Shown: positions 56,719-64,000 of the stretch, piece after piece
Position numbering within the stretch: position 1 is the first letter of the stretch
Layout of the letters: every line of letters begins with the position of its first letter
From: Marivivens donghaensis
Lineage (GTDB): Bacteria; Pseudomonadota; Alphaproteobacteria; Rhodobacterales; Rhodobacteraceae
Direction: 5' to 3'
Length of the DNA: 64,000 bases
Assembly: GCF_011806565.1 (NCBI RefSeq)
Contig: NZ_JAATOP010000008.1
Location: 98,488 to 162,487 of the forward strand
Translations under genes and position numbers: made by a program
The notes under the pieces: generated by a model
The model's database searches: none
What the model was told of the DNA's origin: nothing
What the model saw: the letters and a program-made list of their open reading frames with translations, nothing else

Positions 56719-57053
56719 TTTCGCCGTTTTAGACTTTGATTTTCGATCAACTTCTTCACCGCCTGCTGCTTGCCAAGCGCGGTGGACAGCCCGGTGCGCG
56801 CTCGCTCCTTTGCCGCGAGGACTCGGCTAAGTTCGATGTTCAGCGCGCGGCGGGTTTCGGCAATCCAGCTCTGCCATTTCAGATCGGCACCGGCCAAAGC
56901 GAATGGCGAAATTCCGTCTGGCGTGGGCGCGGCTTTCAGCTCGGCCAGCCTCTGGCGCAGGTGCTGCTCCTGCCGGTTAAGATCCGTTACCTTTGCCATC
57001 TCGGCGGCATAGACCGCGTCGGTGAGCTGTTGCAGTTTGGACAGGTTTTTCAT
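56706..57053 (-). CDS. Small coiled-coil protein after flhB (FliJ-like)
   Basis: A 115-residue, highly helical charged protein (VTDLNRQEQHLRQRLAEL and SRVLAAKERARTG) with a long coiled-coil character. It overlaps the flhB stop in ATGA, so it is translated with the export gate. Its size and composition resemble FliJ, the central stalk of the FliI ATPase, but no family motif is decisive. Confidence 0.6.
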   Translation of the reverse strand: MKNLSKLQQLTDAVYAAEMAKVTDLNRQEQHLRQRLAELKAAPTPDGISPFALAGADLKWQSWIAETRRALNIELSRVLAAKERARTGLSTALGKQQAVKKLIENQSLKRRNHTS

Positions 57054-58099
57054 CGCGCTCGCTTCTTCAGGGCGTCGGCAAACCGGATCGCGGCGGCGAC
57101 AGCGCGGTAGTGGTCTGGACGGATCGGCTCGCCGACTTTGACTGTCGCATAAAGCGCCCGCGCCGCCGGAGGGTCGGATCGCACCGGCACTGCGTATTCG
57201 GCGGCCAGTTCGCGGATTTTCGCGGCGACTTCGTCGACCCCTTTCGCCACGCAGATCGGCGCTTGGCCGGACGCTTTGTCCCACTTCAGCGCGACCGCGT
57301 AGTGCGTCGGGTTCACGATCACCACATCCGCCGACGGCACGTCCGCCAACATCTTGTTCATCGCGATATCGACGGCCTTTTGGCGGCGCTGCTGCTTGAG
57401 CTGCGGATCGCCTTCGCTTTCCTTGGTTTCGTCCATCAACTCCTGACGGCTCATGCGGTTACGCCGGTGCAGTTCGGCCCGTTGCCACATGAAATCGACT
57501 ACGCCGATTACCCCAGACAGCACGATCACAGCGGCAAACGCCTGCGCCGCGAGCCACATCATCGCGCCAACTGCCTGTGCCGGAGTCATCCAGATCGACC
57601 GTGTGATGTCAGGCAGCCCTCGGGCAATGACGACGGCCAGAACGGCACCGTAGAGCATGAGTTTGGCCGCGCTTTTCGCGAACTCGAACAGCCCTGCCCG
57701 CCCGAATTTCTGCTTGGCGTTCTTGAGCGGATTGATGCGGTCGGCCTTGGGCGCAAGCTTGGTCGGCGCGAATATCACGGCGCGCTGGGCAAATAGCGCC
57801 AGCGCCGACGTGAGCAGCGGGACCAGAAACCAAGCGAGTGTCGGGAGGGCCGTTTGCCCCAAAAGCCGCCCCAGCAGCGGTCGATCAATCTCGGTCCACC
57901 CAGCGGTTTCGATCAGCACCATGAACATAGTGCCGAGGTAACCAAAAGACGCCCCAATGGTCACGAGCATCGCGATCAGCAAGCCGCCCCAAGACGCCGC
58001 GGTGACGAGGTCGAGCGATTTGGCGACCTCCCCGCGCTTTCGGGCATCGTCGAGCCGCTTTTGCGATGGCTCGAACTGCTTGTCGTCGTCCTCGCTCAT
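57050..58099 (-). CDS. flhB: Flagellar export switch protein FlhB
   Basis: A 349-residue protein with four membrane helices and a cytoplasmic domain that self-cleaves within NPTH (263-266). FlhB controls the change from hook to filament substrates, in concert with FliK, whose gene lies in the same cluster. The 4-base overlaps with fliR and the coiled-coil gene show co-translation. Confidence 0.97.
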   Translation of the reverse strand: MSEDDDKQFEPSQKRLDDARKRGEVAKSLDLVTAASWGGLLIAMLVTIGASFGYLGTMFMVLIETAGWTEIDRPLLGRLLGQTALPTLAWFLVPLLTSALALFAQRAVIFAPTKLAPKADRINPLKNAKQKFGRAGLFEFAKSAAKLMLYGAVLAVVIARGLPDITRSIWMTPAQAVGAMMWLAAQAFAAVIVLSGVIGVVDFMWQRAELHRRNRMSRQELMDETKESEGDPQLKQQRRQKAVDIAMNKMLADVPSADVVIVNPTHYAVALKWDKASGQAPICVAKGVDEVAAKIRELAAEYAVPVRSDPPAARALYATVKVGEPIRPDHYRAVAAAIRFADALKKRAR

Positions 58100-58836
58100 G
58101 GGGCGAGCATCCGATCCAGCGTTTCGATCCAGAGGCCGAGGATCAGCGGCGCCATGAGAATCAGGAGGAATATACCGCCAAGCATACTCACGGGCGCGCC
58201 GACGATCGTCAGGATGAACTGCGGCATCGCGCGGTTCATGAAACCGATTGTGAGGTTATAGAGGAACGCGCCGATCACGAATGGGGCGGCGAGCGAAAAA
58301 GCAAGGGCGAAGGTAGAGCTGATCGCCTCCAGCCCCGCCTGCATCATGGTATCGGCCGAGATCAGATCGCCTACAGGCGCGATCTGGTAGGTCGCGATCA
58401 GGTAGGCGGCGAGCTTCACATGCAGGCCCAGCGCACAGGCGAGCGCGAGGCCGGCGACGCGCAAAATCTGACCCGCGACGGGCAACGGCTCGGCGCCAGC
58501 GGTGTTGCCGAACAGCTGCGACAGAGACATCGACTGCCCAATAATCGTGCCCGCAGTTTCAAGAGCGATCACCACGAGGCGCAGAAGAATACCCCAAAAG
58601 AGGCCGTTCAGAGCCTCGACAATAATGGTGATGATTGCCTGATTTAGAGTCTGTTCTGCTGGGATCTGCACGATGGACCAAAGCGTCACCGTGTAGGCCA
58701 GCGCGATCCCGAGGCGGATGCGAACGGGCAGCGTCATTTCTCCGAATGCGGGGGCGAGGGCGATGCAGGCACCGATCCGCGCGAAGAGGATCATCGCCGC
58801 CCAGACCGCCTCCGCCCCGATATCGGCAAGCGTCAT
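58096..58836 (-). CDS. fliR: Flagellar export gate protein FliR
   Basis: A 246-residue inner-membrane protein with six or more helices and the typical RIGACIALAPAFGEMTLPVRIRLG start and LLRLVVIALETAGTIIGQ. It builds the export pore with FliP and FliQ. It overlaps flhA and flhB by 4 bases each. Confidence 0.96.
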   Translation of the reverse strand: MTLADIGAEAVWAAMILFARIGACIALAPAFGEMTLPVRIRLGIALAYTVTLWSIVQIPAEQTLNQAIITIIVEALNGLFWGILLRLVVIALETAGTIIGQSMSLSQLFGNTAGAEPLPVAGQILRVAGLALACALGLHVKLAAYLIATYQIAPVGDLISADTMMQAGLEAISSTFALAFSLAAPFVIGAFLYNLTIGFMNRAMPQFILTIVGAPVSMLGGIFLLILMAPLILGLWIETLDRMLAP

Positions 58837-60893
58837 GCGGGCACCAGACCGACGAGCGCGGGTTTGGCGGAGAGGCCGATTTCCTCGAAGCTGATGACGG
58901 GGTTCGACACGCCCCGCGCGGTGAGGATCGTGCGCAGGAACCGCCGCCGTCTGGCGTTGGTGACGATGGCCGCTTGAACACCATTGCCCGCGATTTCAGA
59001 CGCCTTTTCGGCGATAGACGTGCCGAGTTGGTTGAACACATCGGGCGGCAGGGCCACATCGGCACGCTCGCCCGCGATCTGGTAGCGGGTGAACGTGTCC
59101 TCCCACTCCTGCGCGAGCTGGATCAGCGGGAGCGTTCCGTCGCTGCGTTTGTATTCCGCGATGATCTGGAAGCCGAGCCGCTGGCGCACGTATTCGGTCA
59201 GCATTTCGGGGGTGCCGTAGGTGGCGCGCCCCTCGGAGATCGCCTCAAGGATCAGCGGCAGATTGCGTATGGAGACCTGTTCCTCCAGCAGTAACCGCAG
59301 GACACTTAGCAACAAATCGGTCGGCACACGGTCGGGGATCATGTCGTTCAGGAGCCGCTTGTTCGCTTCGCGCCGCGTGCCATCCGACAGGTTCACCATC
59401 TCGTCCAGAATACGGGCCAACGCCCGCTGGCTCATGAGGCGCGGGAAATTGCGTTTGATAATTTCAAGGAGATGCGTGGCGAGCACTTCGTTCGGGAGCA
59501 CGGTCGTCAGCCCCTCGATCAACGCGGTGTCCTGATCCTGCGGCGCGATCCACCGCGCGGGCGCGCCGTAGACCGGTTCAGTCACTGTTTCACCGGAAAC
59601 GGGCGGGTTTGTGCCGTCGGGGAGCAGCGCCAGAATACGTCCGGGGCGCAGTTGGTCGGTCGCCTGCTCCACGCCCTGAATGCGGATCGCGTAGTGACCA
59701 TCGGGCAGCATTGCGCTGTCGGTCATCCGGATTTCCGGCAGGATCAGGCCGTACCGCGTCGCGACGTGCTGGCGCATACTGACAATCCGCGCGTCGAGGC
59801 CCGTCACGGGATCAAGCACCATTTCGATCAGATCGGGCGCGAATTCCACGTGGATGTCGTCGAGGTCCAGCATATCGCCGAGCGACGCTTCGGGCGCTGG
59901 CAGGTTTTCTTCGGGCGCATCGGGTTCGGCGGGTTTCGAGCGGGCAAAATAGGCGCAGGCGCCGAGGACACCTGCGCCGACGATAAAGGGGATGAACGGC
60001 AGGCCCGGCACAAATGCGAAGAGCAACATGAGCATCGCGACCGTCGCCAAGGCGGCAGGATGTTTGCCCAGCTGTCCCACGAGCGCGATATCGGTCGCCC
60101 CCTTGGACCCGCCACGCGCCAGCAGCAGCGCAGAGGCGATGGAGATGACGACCGCGGGGATTTGACTGACCAATCCGTCGCCGACGGTGAGGATCGCGTA
60201 GGTCTCGAGCGCTTTGCCAATCGGCATTCCGTGCAGCGCGGTGCCGATGATCATGCCCATGACGAGGTTGAGACCGGTAATCAAAAGGCCCGCCACGGCA
60301 TCGCCTTTGACAAACTTCGATGCGCCGTCGAGCGAGCCGAAAAACGTCGTCTCCGCCTGTTCGACCTCGCGGCGGTGGCGCGCCTCGGCATGGTCGATCG
60401 CGCCTGCGCTCATGTCGGCGTCGATGGCCAGCTGCTTGCCAGGCATAGCATCAAGGGCAAAGCGCGCGCCGACCTCTGCCATGCGGGTCGCGCCCTTGTT
60501 GATGACCACGAAATTCACGATCAACAGGACAGAAAATACGACGAGGCCCAGCAAAACAGAACCGCCCATGACGAAATAGGCGAACCCTTCGATCACCTGC
60601 CCCGCCGCGCCGGTGCCTGTATGTCCCTGACCGATAATCAGCTTCGTGCTGGAGACGTTGAGCGCAAGACGCAGCATGAGGGAGGCCAGCAAAACCGTGG
60701 GGAAGGCCGAGAAATCGAGGGGCCGCTCGATGAACAGCGTCACTGTGAAAATCAGGATCGCGAGCGCAAAGGATGCAGCCAGCCCGATATCAAGAATGAT
60801 CGCAGGCACGGGCAGGATCATCATGACGATGACCGCCATCAGCGCGAGCGCGAGGAGAACGGTAGGCCGGAACAGGGTCGAGATCTGGGTCAT
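58833..60893 (-). CDS. flhA: Flagellar export platform protein FlhA
   Basis: A 686-residue protein with an N-terminal membrane part of about eight helices, including the conserved GKQLAIDADMSAGAI loop, and a C-terminal cytoplasmic domain that forms the export nonamer ring and docks chaperones. It lies 45 bases after the secreted ORF473 gene and overlaps fliR by 4 bases. It is the usual length. Confidence 0.97.
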   Translation of the reverse strand: MTQISTLFRPTVLLALALMAVIVMMILPVPAIILDIGLAASFALAILIFTVTLFIERPLDFSAFPTVLLASLMLRLALNVSSTKLIIGQGHTGTGAAGQVIEGFAYFVMGGSVLLGLVVFSVLLIVNFVVINKGATRMAEVGARFALDAMPGKQLAIDADMSAGAIDHAEARHRREVEQAETTFFGSLDGASKFVKGDAVAGLLITGLNLVMGMIIGTALHGMPIGKALETYAILTVGDGLVSQIPAVVISIASALLLARGGSKGATDIALVGQLGKHPAALATVAMLMLLFAFVPGLPFIPFIVGAGVLGACAYFARSKPAEPDAPEENLPAPEASLGDMLDLDDIHVEFAPDLIEMVLDPVTGLDARIVSMRQHVATRYGLILPEIRMTDSAMLPDGHYAIRIQGVEQATDQLRPGRILALLPDGTNPPVSGETVTEPVYGAPARWIAPQDQDTALIEGLTTVLPNEVLATHLLEIIKRNFPRLMSQRALARILDEMVNLSDGTRREANKRLLNDMIPDRVPTDLLLSVLRLLLEEQVSIRNLPLILEAISEGRATYGTPEMLTEYVRQRLGFQIIAEYKRSDGTLPLIQLAQEWEDTFTRYQIAGERADVALPPDVFNQLGTSIAEKASEIAGNGVQAAIVTNARRRRFLRTILTARGVSNPVISFEEIGLSAKPALVGLVPA

Positions 60894-60938
60894 ATTCGCA
60901 ATTCTTGCGGTTATGATCCGACGCTAATGCCCAAAGGT

Positions 60939-62360
60939 TTACAATTCGTTTGCGGCGGCAAACCCCATGCGATGGAGGCGCTCGTCGACGATGCTCTGCA
61001 AGCGCGGCGGCAGGTCTTTAAGCGTGAGCGCGACCGTCAAGAACTCGGCGTCATTGGCGGTGTCAACGAGGGCTCGGACGACTTCGGGGAGTGCCGCGCT
61101 TGAGGCGACACTGAATGCCTGCGCATAGAGGCCCGACTGACTGGCAAGTTCCGCGAGTTGACTGATTTTCTCGGTATATTCGGGGGTACGGCGGATGGTG
61201 AAGGCATAAGCCGCGAGCGCCTCGAAATCGCTTGCCGATATTTGAGGCTTCACCGCAAAGAAAAGATCGAAGGCTTCGCCTGCTTGATCGCTATCTAGTG
61301 CGGCCAGCAACAGGGACTTTGCCCCTGACAGATCCCCTAGACCGAGCGCGAGCCTTGCGCGGGCCAGCTTTGTCGGCTCAGGCGTCATCGCAATGATCGC
61401 AGCAGCAGCGGACAGGTCCTGAACGTCGATCAAGCTGGCGGTCAGGCGGTCGCTAAGCGCGTTGCGCAGATCGGACGACAGGCTCCGAAATGCTCGCTGG
61501 ATGGCTGCGGCGTCAGAGATTTGCGCACCGGACGCGGCCGCCCAGAGGTGCGCGTCGTCGCCGCATGATGACTGGGTGGTGAGAGAGCTATGACTGGTTA
61601 GCAGCGCAGTGATGATGACTCGGGTTGCAGGACTTGTGGCCAAAGACTCCGCCTCTTCGGCCAAGCCGTAGTAGAGGTAGGTTCTCGCGAGTGCCTCGCG
61701 TGCCTCATCGTTCAGGCTGTCGAACCCTTCGGCCATGTGCGATATCGCGTTTTCCACGTCAGCCTGAAACTCGCCCGTTCCCCAAGTCGCGACATCAAGG
61801 GCACCGTCGGGCAAGCAGCCGGTGCGATCCGCATAAGGGTCAGTGCGGGTTCCAAGGGCATCCTGATAGGTAATTCCGGCTGAGTTGGTGTCGGATTTCA
61901 GGTTAGTAAGCGGATCAATGAACGCAGCAGACGCCGCGCGTGCGATGTTGGCGGCGAAAATCTGTTGCTGCATGGGTGGCAATTCGAGCGGCGCTGGTGG
62001 ACGCTCGGCCACAATCGGTAGGGTGATCACAGCAGACTCGCGGATGTCGATGATGAGATTACCGTCTTCTGTGTCAGCGAACGCCTGACAGTGACACCCA
62101 AGGGTGAGGCGAAGCGTGTCCTCTCCGCTCACTGCGGCTAAACGGGTGCGGTCGATGCGGGTGTAGATCTGGCGGGTATCGAAGTCGCTTCCGATGATCG
62201 TGAGTTCATAGTCCGCGCCGCGATTGACCAAGTCCCATTCCCGCGCGCCGATTGGAATGACCAGCCGCGTGAAAGCACCGTGCTCGCCGCTCCAGACGGG
62301 GAGCGTGTCGGCATTCGCGGACGTGCCCCACAGCGCCAGACAGAGCCAAAGCCACCTCAT
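60939..62360 (-). CDS. Secreted 473-residue protein in the motA-flhA operon, possible MotC-like
   Basis: A 473-residue exported protein with a signal peptide (LCLALWGTSANA). The N-terminal third is beta-rich (AFTRLVIPIGAREWDL), with a GCHCQAF pair of cysteines; the rest is a long helical array resembling TPR-like repeats. It overlaps motA by 4 bases and precedes flhA by 45 bases, so it belongs to the motility operon. A MotE-like gene two genes upstream suggests a periplasmic stator partner comparable to rhizobial MotC, which needs MotE as chaperone. This is inference. Confidence 0.6.
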   Translation of the reverse strand: MRWLWLCLALWGTSANADTLPVWSGEHGAFTRLVIPIGAREWDLVNRGADYELTIIGSDFDTRQIYTRIDRTRLAAVSGEDTLRLTLGCHCQAFADTEDGNLIIDIRESAVITLPIVAERPPAPLELPPMQQQIFAANIARAASAAFIDPLTNLKSDTNSAGITYQDALGTRTDPYADRTGCLPDGALDVATWGTGEFQADVENAISHMAEGFDSLNDEAREALARTYLYYGLAEEAESLATSPATRVIITALLTSHSSLTTQSSCGDDAHLWAAASGAQISDAAAIQRAFRSLSSDLRNALSDRLTASLIDVQDLSAAAAIIAMTPEPTKLARARLALGLGDLSGAKSLLLAALDSDQAGEAFDLFFAVKPQISASDFEALAAYAFTIRRTPEYTEKISQLAELASQSGLYAQAFSVASSAALPEVVRALVDTANDAEFLTVALTLKDLPPRLQSIVDERLHRMGFAAANEL

Positions 62361-63226
62361 GCGGCTTCCTGTTTAAGGGTGCGGAGGGCCTCGTCGACCT
62401 CATTAAATTCGGGGCGCGCGTGGCCGGGGACGTTCTGACGACCAACCTCGATGCAGATATTCGGCGCGTGATTGTGAAGGTTGGCGACGAGCACTTCCCG
62501 GATCAGCTGGTAAAAATGCCCATCCTCCGCAACGACCTGCTTCAATCGCGCGGCGAAGGGGCCGATCAGCCCGTAAGCGAGGAACACGCCAAGGAACGTG
62601 CCGACAAGCGCGCCGCCGATCATCTCGCCCAGAATTTCGGGCGGTTTGTCGATCGAACCCATCGTCTTAATCACCCCGAGCACCGCCGCGACGATTCCCA
62701 AAGCGGGCAGCGCATCGGCCACGGATTGCAGCGCGTGGGTGGAGTGTTCGGCATCGTGGCGCGCGGTCTCCATGCGCTTGTCGAGCACCTCTTCGACCTG
62801 ATGCGGATCGTCGTAGTTCATGGAGGCCGAGCGGAATGTGTCGCAGATCAGCGCAACTGCCTCTCGGTCGGCCAATATCTTGGGATAGCGGGCAAAAATC
62901 GGCGAATCCTGCGGGGTCTCAATATGCGCCTCCAGCGCAACGGGACCGGTGCGACCAACGCGGATCAGTTCGTAGAGTAGGCAGAGCAAATCGCGGTAAT
63001 CGGCGTGTTTCCAATGCGGCCCCTTGAACACTTTGGCCACGTCCCGCGCGGTGTGTTTGATGCCAGATAGGTCATTCGACAGCACGAAGGCCCCCAGCCC
63101 CGCGCCGCCGATCATGATCATCTCGTAAGGCAAGGAATGCAGGATGATCTCCAGATGACCACCGGCGAGCGTGTAGCCGCCGAAAACCATGACGAAGATC
63201 AGGACAATGCCGACGACACCAATCAT
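62357..63226 (-). CDS. motA: Flagellar motor stator protein MotA
   Basis: A 289-residue inner-membrane protein with four helices that forms the proton channel with MotB. The cytoplasmic loop holds charged residues that meet FliG. Segments: GIVLIFVMVFGGYTLAGGHLE at the start and GIVAAVLGVIKTMGSID in the third helix. motB is not next to it in this window. It overlaps the ORF473 gene by 4 bases. Confidence 0.96.
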   Translation of the reverse strand: MIGVVGIVLIFVMVFGGYTLAGGHLEIILHSLPYEMIMIGGAGLGAFVLSNDLSGIKHTARDVAKVFKGPHWKHADYRDLLCLLYELIRVGRTGPVALEAHIETPQDSPIFARYPKILADREAVALICDTFRSASMNYDDPHQVEEVLDKRMETARHDAEHSTHALQSVADALPALGIVAAVLGVIKTMGSIDKPPEILGEMIGGALVGTFLGVFLAYGLIGPFAARLKQVVAEDGHFYQLIREVLVANLHNHAPNICIEVGRQNVPGHARPEFNEVDEALRTLKQEAA

Positions 63227-63274
63227 AGAATCACACCCGTTATGAACTCGGGGATATGAGTGGCACAGCAGGTG

Positions 63275-63823
63275 TTAAGGACGGGTAAGCGCCTCGTCCA
63301 CGGTCACATTGGTGAACCGCCCCGCCAGCACAGCAGAGATCGTGTAGGCCGTTTCGGGGGACAAGCCCGACATAATCGCCGCGGCGGCATCGGGGCGCAT
63401 CCGCGCGAGGAAACCGGCGGCAAAATCAGGGTCCATCGCGGTGAATAGTGCGGTAGCGTCGCGCGGTTTCATGTTCTGATAGACCTCCGTCAGACGCGCG
63501 AGGTCGTTTTCCACGGCGTTGTCAGCAAGGTTCAGCATGTCCTCAAGGCTGGCTTTGGTCGCTTCCATCTCCGCGATGTAGGCGGTGAGCGCCTCTTCCT
63601 CTTCGGCGATCTCGCGGGCGCGGGTGTTCAGGATGTCCTCCCGCTGATCAAGGCGGTCACTGCGGTCGTTCAATGCGGCAAGCACTTCGGGCGTGGTGTC
63701 AACGCAGGTCTCCGCCTCGTCCGCGAGTACGGCGGGGATTTGAATGCCGCCGGACAGACGCAACGTGCCCGAGCCGATCAGCAGAATCGACAATGCCAGC
63801 AAGAGCCGCGGGGAGCGTTTCAT
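63275..63823 (-). CDS. motE: MotE-like periplasmic motility chaperone
   Basis: A 182-residue protein with an N-terminal signal or anchor (LLLALSILLIGSG), a long coiled coil (about 55-115) and a C-terminal domain resembling the MgtE N-terminal domain (MKPRDATALFTAMDPDFAAGFLARMRPDAAAAIMSGL region). This layout matches MotE, described in Sinorhizobium as the chaperone of MotC. It overlaps the upstream gene by 4 bases and lies 48 bases before motA. Confidence 0.75.
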   Translation of the reverse strand: MKRSPRLLLALSILLIGSGTLRLSGGIQIPAVLADEAETCVDTTPEVLAALNDRSDRLDQREDILNTRAREIAEEEEALTAYIAEMEATKASLEDMLNLADNAVENDLARLTEVYQNMKPRDATALFTAMDPDFAAGFLARMRPDAAAAIMSGLSPETAYTISAVLAGRFTNVTVDEALTRP

Positions 63824-64000
63824 TGCTGATGACCCGAGAAAAACGCGCTCATCGGTTTTTTCGGCTGCTCCGGCAAGTCGTGCATCGAGGCAAGCAGCAA
63901 CTCCAGACGGGACGCCGCAGCCTCCGCCCGCTGGCTGACGTCCGACAGGCGCTCGACGCTATCCTTGGCCGAAACGCGCGCGTTCTGGAGGGCGGTCGTC
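63820..64000 (-). CDS. C-terminal 59 residues of a flagellar-locus coiled-coil protein (cut by window edge)
   Basis: The last 59 codons of a gene that continues past the right edge. They encode a helical segment (KDSVERLSDVSQRAEAAA) and a Pro-rich tail (LPEQPKKPMSAFF). The stop overlaps the motE start in ATGA. Position and coiled-coil character recall the DUF6468 proteins of alphaproteobacterial flagellar loci; this cannot be confirmed from the fragment. Confidence 0.6.
   Translation of the reverse strand, partial: TTALQNARVSAKDSVERLSDVSQRAEAAASRLELLLASMHDLPEQPKKPMSAFFSGHQQ

Noticed and set aside
59472..61103. A 543-codon frame opposite flhA and the end of ORF473
   Set aside because: Antisense shadow; Arg/His/Asp-rich product with no motif.
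63248..63280. TGGCAC resembling a sigma-54 -24 box near the motE stop
   Set aside because: The matching TTGC at -12 is absent and it points away from the stator genes.

Overview
The window is high-GC, densely packed DNA that I read as the chromosome of a flagellated alphaproteobacterium of the Rhodobacteraceae (Roseobacter group). The reasons are the protein families present (FlaF/FlbT flagellin regulators, DUF1217 flagellar protein, MotE-like chaperone, AcuI-type acryloyl-CoA reductase), the dnaA-dnaN-recF-gyrB cluster, and the many 4-base ATGA/GTGA stop-start overlaps. No rRNA, tRNA, insertion sequence, prophage or CRISPR array was seen. Both edges cut genes: mnmH on the left and a flagellar coiled-coil protein on the right.

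Region by region: 1-6.7 kb holds selenium genes (mnmH, and selD fused to an FAD-dependent oxidoreductase), with selD at the end of an apparent operon for an FtsX/LolD-type ABC exporter and a secreted CrtC-like lipocalin. 7-18.5 kb holds a thiolase, PBP1C with a bacterial alpha-2-macroglobulin, yaaA and recQ. 18.7-22.8 kb holds yggT, a thioesterase, a UMF1-type MFS transporter, the murein endopeptidase mepA and a phytase-like esterase. 22.8-25.2 kb is the most unusual stretch. A short transcription unit carries an extreme Shine-Dalgarno sequence, an 18-codon ORF, a matching anti-SD sequence and a strong terminator; it is followed by arfB preceded by short repeats, then an AT-rich P-loop ATPase gene that looks acquired. 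25.2-27.8 kb is a pncA / MrcB_N-domain / pncB operon. 27.9-32.7 kb holds an Hsp70-like protein, trhO, an AbrB-family membrane protein, a lytic transglycosylase and acuI.

32.8-41 kb is the replication block, all on the minus strand: rpsT, then dnaA, dnaN, recF, a VOC protein, a LysE exporter and gyrB. No clear DnaA box was found in the 0.5 kb gap upstream of dnaA, so I do not place oriC here. 41-45.3 kb holds an enoyl-CoA hydratase, mutM, and ubiE-ubiB for ubiquinone synthesis.

45.3-64 kb is a large flagellar cluster in alternating blocks: flgD-fliK (minus); rod-binding protein, flagellin, flaF, flbT and DUF1217 (plus); fliI (minus); flgB-flgC-fliE-fliQ-flgF-flgG-flgA-flgH-fliL (plus); and DUF-motE-motA-ORF473-flhA-fliR-flhB-ORF115 (minus). 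Together these encode much of the rod, the export gate, the stator and flagellin control. flgE, flgI, flgK, flgL, fliF, fliG, fliM, fliN, fliP and motB lie outside the window or elsewhere. All identifications come from reading motifs and family resemblance; no database search was run.
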